Assembly (NCBI RefSeq): GCF_000931465.1
Contig: NZ_CP010892.1
Location: forward strand, 1,736,001-1,800,000
DNA from: Pseudomonas sp. MRSN 12121
Lineage (GTDB): Bacteria; Pseudomonadota; Gammaproteobacteria; Pseudomonadales; Pseudomonadaceae
Length of the DNA stretch: 64,000 nucleotides
Direction: 5' to 3'
The notes under the pieces were generated by a model. It saw only the letters and a program-made list of their open reading frames with translations, searched no databases and was not told where the DNA came from. Every line of letters starts with the position of its first letter. Position 1 is the stretch's first letter. A program made the translations under genes and the position numbers. This document shows, piece after piece, positions 16,673 to 25,095 of this stretch.

Positions 16673-16735
16673 ATGACCGTTAAACAAACGCTGGACTCCT
16701 GGTGCCTGCGCTGGGGTTTGATCCGCGCTGCTTAA
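16673..16735 (+). CDS. Putative Trp-containing leader peptide upstream of aroP
   Basis: A 20-codon frame, MTVKQTLDSWCLRWGLIRAA, preceded by AGGTGA, a full match to the 16S 3' end at good spacing. It ends 58 nt before the permease ATG. Trp at codons 10 and 14 is far above the average Trp frequency, and the downstream gene is an AroP-type aromatic amino acid permease, so translational sensing of tryptophan is conceivable. I see no obvious terminator/antiterminator pair between it and aroP, so any coupling could be at the level of translation. Inference only. Confidence 0.4.
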   Translation: MTVKQTLDSWCLRWGLIRAA

Positions 16736-16793
16736 GCCTGCTGTCGGCCGCAACGTCTATCGAACATCATCAAACCTTGCGTGAGACCCTTTC

Positions 16794-18215
16794 ATGAGTG
16801 GACAAAACTCGCATTCAGGCGAGCTGAAACGCGGCCTGAAAAATCGCCATATCCAACTGATCGCCCTCGGCGGCGCGATCGGTACCGGGTTGTTCCTGGG
16901 CTCGGCCGGCGTCCTCAAGTCGGCCGGTCCGTCGATGATCCTCGGCTATGCCATCTGCGGCTTCATCGCCTTCATGATCATGCGCCAGCTCGGCGAGATG
17001 ATCGTCGAAGAGCCGGTGGCCGGTTCCTTCAGCCATTTCGCCCACAAGTACTGGGGCGGCTTCGCCGGTTTTCTGTCGGGCTGGAACTGCTGGATCCTCT
17101 ACATCCTGGTGGGCATGTCGGAGCTGACCGCGGTCGGCAAGTACGTGCACTACTGGTGGCCGGAAGTGCCGACCTGGGCCTCGGCCGCGGGCTTCTTCGT
17201 GCTGATCAACCTGATCAACCTGGCCAACGTCAAAGTCTTCGGTGAAGCCGAGTTCTGGTTCGCGATCATCAAGGTGGTGGCCATCGTCGGCATGATCGCC
17301 CTGGGCAGCTACTTGCTGGTCAGCGGTCACGGCGGCCCGCAGGCCTCGGTGAGCAACCTGTGGGAACACGGCGGGTTCTTCCCCAACGGGGTCAGCGGGT
17401 TGGTGATGGCCATGGCGATCATCATGTTCTCCTTCGGCGGCCTGGAAATGCTCGGTTTCACCGCAGCCGAGGCCGACAAGCCGAAGACCGTGATCCCCAA
17501 GGCGATCAACCAGGTGATCTACCGCATACTGATTTTTTACATCGGTGCGCTGGTCGTGCTGCTGTCCCTGACTCCCTGGAACAGCCTGCTGGACACCCTG
17601 AATGCCTCCGGCGACGCCTATAGCGGCAGCCCGTTCGTCCAGGTGTTCTCGATGCTGGGCAGCAACACCGCGGCGCACATCCTCAACTTCGTGGTCCTGA
17701 CCGCGGCGCTGTCGGTGTACAACAGCGGCACCTACTGCAACAGCCGCATGCTGCTGGGCATGGCCGAGCAGGGCGACGCGCCGAAAGTCCTGGCGAAGAT
17801 CGACAAGCGCGGTGTGCCGGTGATGTCGATCCTGGCCTCGGCGCTGGTGACCTTCGTCGCCGTGGTGCTCAACTACCTGATCCCGCAGCACGCGCTGGAG
17901 CTGCTGATGTCGCTGGTGGTGGCGACCCTGGTGATCAACTGGGCGATGATCAGCTACTCGCACTTCAAGTTCCGCCAGCACATGAACCGCAGCGGGCAGA
18001 CCCCGCTGTTCAAGGCGCTGTGGTACCCCTACGGCAACTACATCTGCCTGGCGTTCGTGGTGTTCATCCTCGGCATCATGCTGATGATCCCGGGCATCCA
18101 GATCTCGGTGTATGCGATTCCGGTGTGGGTCGCCTTCATGGGCGTCTGCTACTACCTCAAGAACAAGCGCAGCGCGCAGCCGGCGCTGCAGGTCGCCAGT
18201 CCTGCGGTGAAGTAA
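16794..18215 (+). CDS. aroP: Aromatic amino acid permease, AroP type
   Basis: 473-aa amino acid-polyamine-organocation transporter with about 12 hydrophobic helices. The N-terminal block LKRGLKNRHIQLIALGGAIG is virtually that of E. coli AroP, as are GSFSHFAHKYWG, ANVKVFGEAEFWFAIIKVVAIVGMI, the MFSFGGLEMLGFTAAEAD motif and ALSVYNSGTYCNSRML. It imports Phe, Tyr and Trp with protons. The position near phhABC-phhR fits P. aeruginosa aroP2 next to the phh locus and suggests supply of phenylalanine for catabolism. The transcript probably has a long leader with a Trp-containing micro-ORF. A strong terminator follows. Confidence 0.88.
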   Translation: MSGQNSHSGELKRGLKNRHIQLIALGGAIGTGLFLGSAGVLKSAGPSMILGYAICGFIAFMIMRQLGEMIVEEPVAGSFSHFAHKYWGGFAGFLSGWNCWILYILVGMSELTAVGKYVHYWWPEVPTWASAAGFFVLINLINLANVKVFGEAEFWFAIIKVVAIVGMIALGSYLLVSGHGGPQASVSNLWEHGGFFPNGVSGLVMAMAIIMFSFGGLEMLGFTAAEADKPKTVIPKAINQVIYRILIFYIGALVVLLSLTPWNSLLDTLNASGDAYSGSPFVQVFSMLGSNTAAHILNFVVLTAALSVYNSGTYCNSRMLLGMAEQGDAPKVLAKIDKRGVPVMSILASALVTFVAVVLNYLIPQHALELLMSLVVATLVINWAMISYSHFKFRQHMNRSGQTPLFKALWYPYGNYICLAFVVFILGIMLMIPGIQISVYAIPVWVAFMGVCYYLKNKRSAQPALQVASPAVK

Positions 18216-18234
18216 CGCCAACGCGATAACACTG

Positions 18235-18258
18235 AACCCGGCTCCGGCCGGGTTTTTT
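18235..18258 (+). terminator. Rho-independent terminator of aroP
   Basis: AACCCGGC (18235-18242), tetraloop TCCG, GCCGGGTT (18247-18254) and a T-run to 18258. Confidence 0.92.
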
Positions 18259-18274
18259 GTGGGCACTGCAAATC

Positions 18275-18378
18275 CGTAGGAGCGAGGCTTGCCCGCGATA
18301 GCGTCGGCTCCGGTAATGCGGTGGATGGCCGCTTCGCAGATCGCAGGCAAGCCGGATCACCGCCCGCTCGCTCCTACG
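18275..18378. repeat. REP doublet between aroP and arfB
   Basis: GTAGGAGCGAGGCTTGCCCGCGATAGC at 18275-18301 and the inverse TCGCAGGCAAGCCGGATCACCGCCCGCTCGCTCCTAC at 18341-18377. Confidence 0.85.
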
Positions 18379-18432
18379 GGAGATCATGCAATTCGCGGTA
18401 TTCTAGGCGCCCCGAACGCGGATTCCTTTTCC

Positions 18433-18846
18433 ATGCTGGTGATTTCCAACAACGTGCATCTGCCGGATGCCGAGATCGAGTTGAGCGCCATTCGCGCGCA
18501 GGGCGCGGGTGGGCAGAACGTCAACAAGGTCTCCAGTGCGGTGCACCTGCGGTTCGATATTCCGGCCTCGTCCTTGCCCGACTTCTACAAGGAGCGGCTG
18601 CTGGCGCTGCGCGACAGCCGCATTACCAGCGAAGGGGTGGTGGTCATCAAGGCCCAGCAGTACCGGACCCAGGAACAGAACCGCGCCGATGCCCTGGAGC
18701 GTTTGGCGGAACTGATCCGTGGCGCTACCCAGGTGGTCAAGAAACGCCGCCCGACCAAGCCGACCCTGGGCTCGAAGACCCGGCGCCTGGAGTCCAAGAG
18801 CAAGCGCGGCACGATCAAGGCCGGGCGCGGCAAGGTCGACTATTAG
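18433..18846 (+). CDS. arfB: Alternative ribosome-rescue factor, peptidyl-tRNA hydrolase ArfB
   Basis: 137-aa class I release factor-like protein (YaeJ/ArfB). The catalytic GGQ is at residues 26-28 within [21 protein letters not shown], with no stop-codon recognition domain. The C-terminus is a long basic tail ([32 protein letters not shown]) that inserts in the empty mRNA channel of stalled ribosomes. The protein releases nascent chains from non-stop complexes. The start at 18433 gives the family N-terminus [16 protein letters not shown]. It ends 3 nt before the stop of the convergent MFS gene. Its proximity to the phh genes is shared with P. aeruginosa. Confidence 0.92.
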   Translation: MLVISNNVHLPDAEIELSAIRAQGAGGQNVNKVSSAVHLRFDIPASSLPDFYKERLLALRDSRITSEGVVVIKAQQYRTQEQNRADALERLAELIRGATQVVKKRRPTKPTLGSKTRRLESKSKRGTIKAGRGKVDY

Positions 18847-18849
18847 CGC

Positions 18850-20058
18850 CTAGCGCTCATTGCGCTCGCTGCGCTCCTCGCGATACTTCGGGGCCTGGCG
18901 GTACAGGTACAGGCTCAGCAGCAAGCCGCCGGCCGCGGCGAGGGCGGCGAACAGGAAGATCGAGGCGAAGCCGAAACCGGCGGCGATCGCCCCGGCCAGG
19001 GGGCCGGTGATGCCCAGCGAAAGGTCGATGAACAGCGAATAGGCACCGACTGCAGCGCCACGGCTGGAAGCCGGGACCAGGTTGACCGCTTCCACGCCCA
19101 GCGCCGGGAACACCAGGGAAAAGCCGAAGCCGCTCAGCGCCGCGCCGGCCAGGGCCCAGTGGGCATCCGGCGCCAGCCACAACAGCAGCAGGCCCAGGGT
19201 TTCCACCGAGAGGCAGGCGATCGCCACGCGAAAGCCGCCGAGGCGGTTGATCAGGTTGCCGAACAGCAGGCGCGCGCCGATGAAGCTGGCGCCGAACAGG
19301 CTCAGGCACAGCACCGCGTTGGCCCAGTGCTGGGTGGCGTAATACAGGGTGATGAAGGTGGCGATGGTGCCGAAACCGATCGAGCCCAGCGCCAGGCCGC
19401 AACCGTGGGGGAACACCCGGCCCAGCACGTGGATGAACGGCAGGCGCTCGCCGGCGACGATCGGCGCCGCCAGTTTCGGCCAGGCCAGCGCCAGGCCGAG
19501 CAGGGCCAGCAGGATGATGCTCACGCCCATGCTCCACAGTCCCAGGCGATCCACCAGCCACACGCCCAGCGGTGCGCCGACGGCCAGTGCGCCGTAGCTG
19601 GCGATGCCGTTCCAGGAAATCACCTTGGCGGTGTTCTGCGCGCCGACGCGGCCGATGCCCCAGCCGATGGAGCCCGAGCCCACCAGGCTTTCGGCGCTGC
19701 CGAGCACCAGGCGGCCGACCAGCAGGCTGGCCAGGCTCAACAGCGGCAGGTTGTGCAACCAGGCCGACAGCAGCATGAACACACCGCTCAGGCCACAACC
19801 GGCCAGGCCGTACATCACTGCGCGCTTGCAGCCCAGGTTGTCGATGATCTTCCCGGCGTAGGGGCGGCTGAGCAGGGTGGCCAGGTATTGCACGCTGATC
19901 ACCAGGCCGGCGATCACCGCGCCGAACCCCAGCTCGCTGTGCACGTAGCCCGGCAGCACGGCCAGGGGGATGCCGATGTTCAGGTAGCCGATGAAGGTGA
20001 ATAGGACGATGGAGACGACTTGCAGCGTGACCGCCAAGGGGCGCTGGGTATCTGGCAT
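18850..20058 (-). CDS. MFS transporter (YhhS/UPF0226-like)
   Basis: 402-aa major facilitator with 12 predicted helices. It has the first-half motif [22 protein letters not shown] (motif A, loop 2-3), [25 protein letters not shown] in helix 4-5 and a C-terminal half ending in a charged tail of ERSERNER. It resembles the YhhS family of drug/arabinose-type exporters; the substrate is unknown. It is convergent with arfB at a 3-nt distance. The upstream region to the next small gene is about 130 nt. Confidence 0.85.
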   Translation of the reverse strand: MPDTQRPLAVTLQVVSIVLFTFIGYLNIGIPLAVLPGYVHSELGFGAVIAGLVISVQYLATLLSRPYAGKIIDNLGCKRAVMYGLAGCGLSGVFMLLSAWLHNLPLLSLASLLVGRLVLGSAESLVGSGSIGWGIGRVGAQNTAKVISWNGIASYGALAVGAPLGVWLVDRLGLWSMGVSIILLALLGLALAWPKLAAPIVAGERLPFIHVLGRVFPHGCGLALGSIGFGTIATFITLYYATQHWANAVLCLSLFGASFIGARLLFGNLINRLGGFRVAIACLSVETLGLLLLWLAPDAHWALAGAALSGFGFSLVFPALGVEAVNLVPASSRGAAVGAYSLFIDLSLGITGPLAGAIAAGFGFASIFLFAALAAAGGLLLSLYLYRQAPKYREERSERNER

Positions 20059-20187
20059 GGCAAAGGTCCAGGGGCACGGCAGAGATAGATAGGCTGCTTA
20101 TGATACCGGGGGTTGAAACGATTCAGGTGGAGAATTCGACGGCTCGGCGCAAGTTTTTTGCGTGGCCCGGTTTGCTGTGGGCTGGGT

Positions 20188-20370
20188 TCAGGCCTGGGCG
20201 GGTGCGAGCAATTGCGTGGTGACCAGGGCGGCCAGGGCGTTTTCCTGGGTGCCGAAGCGCGCCAGCAGGGCGCCCTGTTTTTCCGGCGTCAGGCGGTTCC
20301 AGATCTCGATCATCTTTTCGGCTGTGCCGATCAGCACGTCGGCTTGGGTTTCACTGAAGGCATCGGTCAT
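20188..20370 (-). CDS. Conserved-looking small protein, 60 aa, unknown
   Basis: Acidic, mostly helical 60-aa protein beginning MTDAFSETQADVLIGTAEKM and containing IEIWNRLTPEKQGALLARFGTQENALAAL. No signal peptide or membrane segment. The frame stays open to 20418, but the start at 20370 is preferred because translation further upstream would run into a hairpin. The ribosome binding site is weak. It lies 31 nt downstream of a perfect inverted repeat and of another tiny gene on the same strand. I do not recognise a family. Confidence 0.55.
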   Translation of the reverse strand: MTDAFSETQADVLIGTAEKMIEIWNRLTPEKQGALLARFGTQENALAALVTTQLLAPAQA

Positions 20371-20400
20371 GCGGGGGTTCTCGAAGGCGGGTTTCAGGCG

Positions 20401-20434
20401 GTGTGGAAAGCGCATCAACGAGCGCTTTCCACAC
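20401..20434. repeat. Perfect 13-bp inverted repeat
   Basis: GTGTGGAAAGCGC (20401-20413), 8-nt loop, GCGCTTTCCACAC (20422-20434). No T-run follows in the direction of the flanking minus-strand genes, so it is more likely an mRNA hairpin or protein site than a classical terminator. It lies between the 43-aa and 60-aa genes. Confidence 0.75.
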
Positions 20435-20450
20435 GGTCTGGGTATTGCGG

Positions 20451-20582
20451 TCAGTCTTCGCTGTCGGCCTTGCGGCCTGGGGCGGCTTCTTTCGGCTCGG
20501 GCTGTTGGGCGCCGGCTTGTTGCGGGGTTTTCTGCGCAGTTTCGTGCAGGCTCGGGAAGGGGAGATTAGGAATCTCGTGCAT
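20451..20582 (-). CDS. Tiny hydrophilic protein, 43 aa, unknown
   Basis: Frame of 43 codons with an AAGGAG 8 nt before the ATG at 20582. It begins MHEIPNLPFPSLHETAQKTP and continues with a Gln/Pro/Glu/Ala/Lys-rich disordered segment ending KADSED. No signal sequence, no membrane helix, no recognised domain. The strong ribosome binding site supports expression. It probably shares a transcript with the 60-aa gene downstream, interrupted by the 13-bp hairpin. Confidence 0.5.
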   Translation of the reverse strand: MHEIPNLPFPSLHETAQKTPQQAGAQQPEPKEAAPGRKADSED

Positions 20583-20736
20583 AGGCGTAGCTCCTTGCAA
20601 AGTCTGTTTTTTAAATCGCTGGGTAGATCCGCGCTTTTAAAAAGCCTGGGCAGGATACCGCACTGCAAATGACAGAAAGATTTTTATCCCGGTTTTTGGG
20701 ATGAAAGGTATTTCATCGGGGGAAATGACGAAGAGC

Positions 20737-20804
20737 ATCGCGGGCAAGCCTCGCTCCTACAGGATCAGGTGACATCCGTAGGAGCGAGGCTTGCCCGCGA
20801 TAGC
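20737..20804. repeat. REP doublet downstream of phhC
   Basis: ATCGCGGGCAAGCCTCGCTCC at 20737-20757 and the inverse GTAGGAGCGAGGCTTGCCCGCGAT at 20778-20801, spacer about 20 nt. It begins only 6 nt after the phhC stop, so it forms the 3' end of the phhABC transcript. Confidence 0.87.
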
Positions 20805-20809
20805 TTTTT

Positions 20810-22006
20810 TCAGTCCTTGCAGACCGCCGCGATGGCTTCGGCCAGCAGATCCAGGCGGGTGGCGTCGATACCGGCGACGTTGGCCCGGCCCGAGCTGACC
20901 ATGTACACGCTGTGTTGTTCGCGCAGTTTGCCCACCTGTTCCGGCGTCAGGCCGGTGTAGGAGAACATCCCGCGTTGCACGCCGATATGCGCGAAGCGTT
21001 CGGCCAGGCCATGGGGTTGCAGGGCTTCCACCAGCCCGGAGCGCAACTGCGCGATACGCAGGCGCATGGCTTCCACTTCGTTGGCCCAGAGGCTTTTCAG
21101 CTCCGGGTCGCCGAGGATGGTGGCAACCACCGCGGCGCCGTGATCCGGCGGTGTGGACCACAGGTTGCGGGCGATATGGGCCAGCTGGCTGCGCACGTCC
21201 ACGAGCTTGTCGGCGTCCTTGGCGCAGACGATCAGCGCGCCGGTGCGGTCGCGGTACAGGCCGAAATTCTTCGAGCAGGAGCTGGTGACCAGCAGTTCGG
21301 GCAGTTCGGCGGCGAACAGCCGGACGGCCCAGGCATCCTGTTCCAGGCCATCGCCGAAGCCCTGGTAGGCGAAGTCGATCAGCGGCAGCAGGTTGCGGCT
21401 GCGCACCACGTCCAGCACCCGGTGCCAGTCGTCATGGCTCAGGTCGAAACCGGTGGGGTTGTGGCAGCAGGCATGCAGCAGCACCACGTCGCCCTTGGGC
21501 ACCTGGTTCAGGGTCGCGAGCATGGCCTCGACGTCGAGGCGGTTATCGCTGCCGACGTAAGGGTAGTGGCTGACCTTGATGCCGGCGGTGGCAAAGATGG
21601 TCTCGTGGATCGGCCAGGTCGGGTTGCTCAACCACACGCCACGGCCCGGCAGGCAGTGGGCGATGAAGTCGGCGCTCAGGCGCAGCGCGCCGGTGCCGCC
21701 CGGGGTCTGGGTAGCGCCGGCGCGTTGCTCGGCGATCAGCCCGGAGTCGGCCCCCAGTACCAGTTCGTTGATCGCTTTGCCGAACGCCGGTTCGCCATGG
21801 CCACCGATGTAGGTCTTGGTGGCCTGGCGCTCGACCAGCCGCTGTTCGGCCAGCTTGACCGACTGCGGGATCGGCGTCAGGCCCTGGGAATCCTTGTAGA
21901 CCCCGACGCCGAGGTCGAACTTGCGTGGGTTGCTGTCCGACGCATAGGCGTCCATCAGGCCAAGAATCGGGTCGCCGGGTACTCGGCCGATGGCGTCGAA
22001 ATGCAT
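20810..22006 (-). CDS. phhC: Aromatic amino acid aminotransferase
   Basis: 398-aa fold-type I PLP aminotransferase of the TyrB/AspC group. It has the N-terminal [45 protein letters not shown], the ACCHNPTGFDLSHDDW region, the DFAYQGFGDG aspartate motif and the PLP lysine in SSCSKNFGLYRDRTG. It transaminates tyrosine and phenylalanine (and aspartate) with 2-oxoglutarate, taking tyrosine made by PhhA into the homogentisate route. The ATG overlaps the phhB stop (TAATG), giving tight translational coupling, and it is the last gene of phhA-phhB-phhC. Confidence 0.92.
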   Translation of the reverse strand: MHFDAIGRVPGDPILGLMDAYASDSNPRKFDLGVGVYKDSQGLTPIPQSVKLAEQRLVERQATKTYIGGHGEPAFGKAINELVLGADSGLIAEQRAGATQTPGGTGALRLSADFIAHCLPGRGVWLSNPTWPIHETIFATAGIKVSHYPYVGSDNRLDVEAMLATLNQVPKGDVVLLHACCHNPTGFDLSHDDWHRVLDVVRSRNLLPLIDFAYQGFGDGLEQDAWAVRLFAAELPELLVTSSCSKNFGLYRDRTGALIVCAKDADKLVDVRSQLAHIARNLWSTPPDHGAAVVATILGDPELKSLWANEVEAMRLRIAQLRSGLVEALQPHGLAERFAHIGVQRGMFSYTGLTPEQVGKLREQHSVYMVSSGRANVAGIDATRLDLLAEAIAAVCKD

Positions 22007-22362
22007 TACTTGCGTCCTTCTGCGGTCTTGGCCACCTCGTCGGTGCGAGCGGCCATGATGAAGTCGTTGCGGTGCAGGCCCTTGATGGAGTGGCTCCACC
22101 AGGTCACGGTGACCTTGCCCCATTCGGTGAGAAGGCCGGGATGATGACCTTCCGCCTCGGAAATTTCACCCATTGCGTTGGTAAAGGCCAGGGCGAATTT
22201 GAAGTTTTTGAACAGGAAGACTTTTTCCAGCTGCATCACGCCATCGCGGACTTCGATGTTCCAGTCGGGGATCTGCTTGATCAGTACCGGCAGTTCTTCG
22301 TCGCTGACTTGAGGGGCATCGGCGCGGCAGGCTTCGCAGTGGGCTTGGTTCAGAGCGGTCAT
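22006..22362 (-). CDS. phhB: Pterin-4a-carbinolamine dehydratase
   Basis: 118-aa PCD/DCoH enzyme that dehydrates 4a-hydroxytetrahydropterin and so recycles the cofactor of PhhA. The diagnostic [32 protein letters not shown] region carries the catalytic His pair and the later His. The length and N-terminal [20 protein letters not shown] fit the pseudomonad enzyme. It lies between phhA and phhC, 69 nt after phhA, and its stop overlaps the phhC start. Confidence 0.93.
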   Translation of the reverse strand: MTALNQAHCEACRADAPQVSDEELPVLIKQIPDWNIEVRDGVMQLEKVFLFKNFKFALAFTNAMGEISEAEGHHPGLLTEWGKVTVTWWSHSIKGLHRNDFIMAARTDEVAKTAEGRK

Positions 22363-22431
22363 GGTGGATTCCTGAAGTGGATTCTTGTTGGAAATTAAGG
22401 GTTTTGTGCACGCTGCGCGAGGGCTGTGCGC

Positions 22432-23223
22432 TCAGGCCGCCTTGGGCTTGGGCGGAAACTTGGGTGCGTGCAGGCCCAGCTGCATGCCCTGGTGCACCAG
22501 GGCCATGATGTCTTCATGGGCCAGGTCGAACAGGCGCTTGAGGTTGGGCAGCACAAAGTAGACCGGTTGCAGGATGTCGATGCGGTACGGGGTGCGCATG
22601 GCTTCCAGCGGGTCGAAAGCCTGGTGTTCGGGCACGTCGGACAGGCTGTAGACGGTTTCCTTGGGTGAAGAAAGGATGCCGCCGCCGTAGATGCGCTTGC
22701 CTTGCGGGGTGTCCAGCAGGCCGAACTCGATGGTCATCCAGTACAGGCGCGCCAGGTACACCCGCTCTTCCTTGGTGGCCTGCAGGCCGAGCTTGCCGTA
22801 GGTGTGGGTGAATTCGGCGAACCAGGGATTGGTCAGCAGTGGGCAGTGGCCAAAGATCTCGTGGAAGATGTCCGGCTCTTGCAGGTAGTCCAGCTCTTCG
22901 CGGGTGCGAATGAAGGTCGCGACCGGAAACTGTTTGCTGGCGAGCAATTCGAAGAAGGTCTGGAAGGGGATCAGCGCCGGCACCCGGGCGACCTGCCAGC
23001 CGGTGGTTTCGCCCAGCACCTTGTTGATTTCGCCCAGTTGCGGGATGCGGTCGTGAGGCAGGCCGAGTTTCTCGATACCGTCCAGGTATTCCTGGCACGC
23101 GCGACCTTCGATCACTTTCAGCTGACGGGTGATCAGGGTGTTCCACACCGCGTGTTCGTCATCGGGGTAGTGGATAAAACCTTGCGCGTCGGGCTCGCGG
23201 GCCACGTACTGCGTCTGCTTCAT
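22432..23223 (-). CDS. phhA: Phenylalanine 4-monooxygenase
   Basis: 263-aa bacterial catalytic-domain-only aromatic amino acid hydroxylase. It converts phenylalanine to tyrosine with tetrahydropterin and O2. The iron ligands are visible: His121 and His126 in FHEIFGHCPLL and Glu166 in WMTIEFGLL, with the pterin-binding VPALIPFQTFFELLA segment before them. The ribosome binding site is AGGAGAG before the ATG at 23223. It is divergent from phhR across 306 nt that contain several inverted repeats, consistent with activation by PhhR in response to phenylalanine or tyrosine. Confidence 0.95.
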   Translation of the reverse strand: MKQTQYVAREPDAQGFIHYPDDEHAVWNTLITRQLKVIEGRACQEYLDGIEKLGLPHDRIPQLGEINKVLGETTGWQVARVPALIPFQTFFELLASKQFPVATFIRTREELDYLQEPDIFHEIFGHCPLLTNPWFAEFTHTYGKLGLQATKEERVYLARLYWMTIEFGLLDTPQGKRIYGGGILSSPKETVYSLSDVPEHQAFDPLEAMRTPYRIDILQPVYFVLPNLKRLFDLAHEDIMALVHQGMQLGLHAPKFPPKPKAA

Positions 23224-23529
23224 GCTGCTCTCCTGTCAGGGGCTGCGTTCTTGTTATCAGTTGACGCTAGAGATAACCCAGGGTGCCGGCCTGTGCAGCA
23301 GCTTGACGTGAACGTAATGGGCGCTTTGCAGGTAAATTCGTAAAGTATTCGTTACGAATGCGCCGATAGCCCGTCGATACTGAGAATAGTCGATTTGAAA
23401 AGGCCTATGCCTGTCACATAATCTTGACGATTATCTGCGCCCTGGCGCAAAAAGTTCCTGATGCAGGGTGTCGAAAGTGCCGCATTATGGCGTTGATGCC
23501 ATTCATCATCTGATTCGGACCTCCTTTAT
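23224..23529. promoter_or_regulatory. phhA-phhR divergent control region with inverted repeats
   Basis: No gene. Three inverted repeats are visible: GTTATC-N13-GATAAC (23253-23277), ATTCGTAA-N8-TTACGAAT (23336-23359, perfect) and ATAATC-N5-GATTAT (23418-23434). The middle one overlaps TTTAC-type half-sites (TTTACGAATTTAC on the minus strand), which resemble TyrR/PhhR half-boxes (E. coli TyrR box TGTAAA-N6-TTTACA). A TTGACG at 23424-23429 may be the -35 of phhR. A clear sigma-54 promoter for phhA was not found. Confidence 0.5.
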
Positions 23530-25095
23530 ATGCGTATCAAAGTCCACTGCCAGAACCGCATCGGCATCCTGCGCGACATTCTCAACCTGCTGGTGGAGTA
23601 CGGCATCAACGTCGCCCGGGGCGAGGTGGGGGGCGAGCATGGCAATGCCATCTATCTGCATTGTCCGAACCTGATCAACCTGCAGTTCCAGGCGTTGCGG
23701 CCGAAGTTCGAATCGATCGCCGGCGTGTTCGGCGTCAAGCGGGTCGGGCTGATGCCCAGCGAGCGGCGGCACATGGAGCTCAACGCGCTGCTCGGAGCCC
23801 TGGAGTTTCCGGTGCTGTCCATCGACATGGGCGGTTCCATCGTCGCCGCCAACCGCGCGGCGGCGCAGCTGCTGGGCGTGCGGGTGGACGAGGTGCCGGG
23901 GATTCCGCTGTCGCGCTATGCCGAGGATTTCGACCTGCCGGAGCTGGTGCGGGCCAACAAGTCGCGGATCAACGGCCTGCGGGTCAAGGTCAAGGGCGAC
24001 GTGTTCCTGGCGGACATCGCGCCGCTGCAATCGGAGCACGACGACAGCGAGGCGATGGCCGGCGCGGTGCTGACCCTGCACCGCGCGGATCGGGTCGGCG
24101 AGCGCATCTATAACGTGCGCAAGCAGGAACTGCGCGGCTTCGACAGTATCTTCCAGAGCTCGAAAGTCATGGCCGCGGTGGTGCGCGAAGCCCGGCGCAT
24201 GGCGCCGCTGGATGCGCCGCTGCTGATCGAGGGCGAAACCGGCACCGGCAAGGAACTGCTGGCGCGCGCCTGTCACCTGGCCAGCCCGCGCGGACAGTCG
24301 CCGCTGATGGCGCTCAACTGCGCCGGCCTGCCGGAGTCCATGGCCGAGACCGAGCTGTTCGGTTATGGCCCGGGCGCGTTCGAAGGCGCGCGGGCCGAAG
24401 GCAAGCTCGGGCTGCTGGAGCTGACGGCCGGCGGCACGCTGTTTCTCGACGGGGTGGGGGAGATGAGCCCGCGCTTGCAGGTCAAGCTCCTGCGCTTCTT
24501 GCAGGACGGCTGCTTCCGCCGGGTTGGCAGCGACGAAGAGGTGTACCTGGATGTGCGGGTGATCTGCGCGACCCAGGTCGACCTGTCCGAACTGTGCGCC
24601 CGCGGCGAATTCCGCCAGGACCTGTACCACCGGCTCAACGTCTTGTCCTTGCACATCCCGCCGCTGCGCGAATGCCTGGACGGCCTGACGCCCCTGGTGG
24701 AGCACTTCCTCGACCAGGCCAGCCGGCAGATCGGCTGCGCGCTGCCGAAACTGGCGCCGGCGGCCATGGAACGCCTTAGCCATTACCACTGGCCGGGCAA
24801 CGTGCGGCAACTGGAGAACGTGCTGTTCCAGGCGGTCTCCCTGTGCGATGGCGGCACGGTCAAGGCCGAACATATCCGGCTGCCGGACTACGGCGTGCGC
24901 CAACCGCTTGGCGACTTCTCCCTGGAAGGCGATCTCGATGAAATAGTCGGGCGCTTTGAAAAGGCGGTGCTCGAACGCCTGTATTCCGAACACCCCAGCA
25001 GCCGGCAACTGGGCAAGCGCCTGGGTGTGTCGCATACCACCATCGCCAACAAGCTGCGCGAATACGAAGTGGGCAAGGGCGCTGGCGAAAGCTGA
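23530..25095 (+). CDS. phhR: TyrR-family regulator of phenylalanine hydroxylation
   Basis: 521-aa regulator. An ACT domain at residues about 1-75 (MRIKVHCQNRIGILRDILNL) probably binds aromatic amino acids. A PAS domain at about 85-190 and an AAA+ domain follow, with Walker A GETGTGKE at 235-242, and the C-terminal HTH is SSRQLGKRLGVSHTTIANKL. The sigma-54 contact loop reads GAFEGA (282-287) and not GAFTGA, as expected for TyrR/PhhR proteins that act with sigma-70. It is divergent from phhABC, which it should activate, and probably also controls aroP. A separate flagellar promoter lies downstream. Confidence 0.93.
   Translation: MRIKVHCQNRIGILRDILNLLVEYGINVARGEVGGEHGNAIYLHCPNLINLQFQALRPKFESIAGVFGVKRVGLMPSERRHMELNALLGALEFPVLSIDMGGSIVAANRAAAQLLGVRVDEVPGIPLSRYAEDFDLPELVRANKSRINGLRVKVKGDVFLADIAPLQSEHDDSEAMAGAVLTLHRADRVGERIYNVRKQELRGFDSIFQSSKVMAAVVREARRMAPLDAPLLIEGETGTGKELLARACHLASPRGQSPLMALNCAGLPESMAETELFGYGPGAFEGARAEGKLGLLELTAGGTLFLDGVGEMSPRLQVKLLRFLQDGCFRRVGSDEEVYLDVRVICATQVDLSELCARGEFRQDLYHRLNVLSLHIPPLRECLDGLTPLVEHFLDQASRQIGCALPKLAPAAMERLSHYHWPGNVRQLENVLFQAVSLCDGGTVKAEHIRLPDYGVRQPLGDFSLEGDLDEIVGRFEKAVLERLYSEHPSSRQLGKRLGVSHTTIANKLREYEVGKGAGES

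Noticed and set aside
16459..16683. 74-codon plus-strand frame MYNARRF... upstream of aroP
   Set aside because: No Shine-Dalgarno, its start coincides with the probable -10 element, and the better-supported leader frame at 16673 overlaps its end.
16815..18350. Minus-strand open frame of 511 codons opposite aroP
   Set aside because: Composition (His, Gln, Asp, Arg) is that of an antisense shadow, and it has no domain motifs; aroP on the plus strand matches E. coli AroP.
12994..20804. REP repeats as a possible CRISPR array
   Set aside because: They occur as isolated inverted pairs at distant loci, with no regularly spaced direct repeats and no cas genes.
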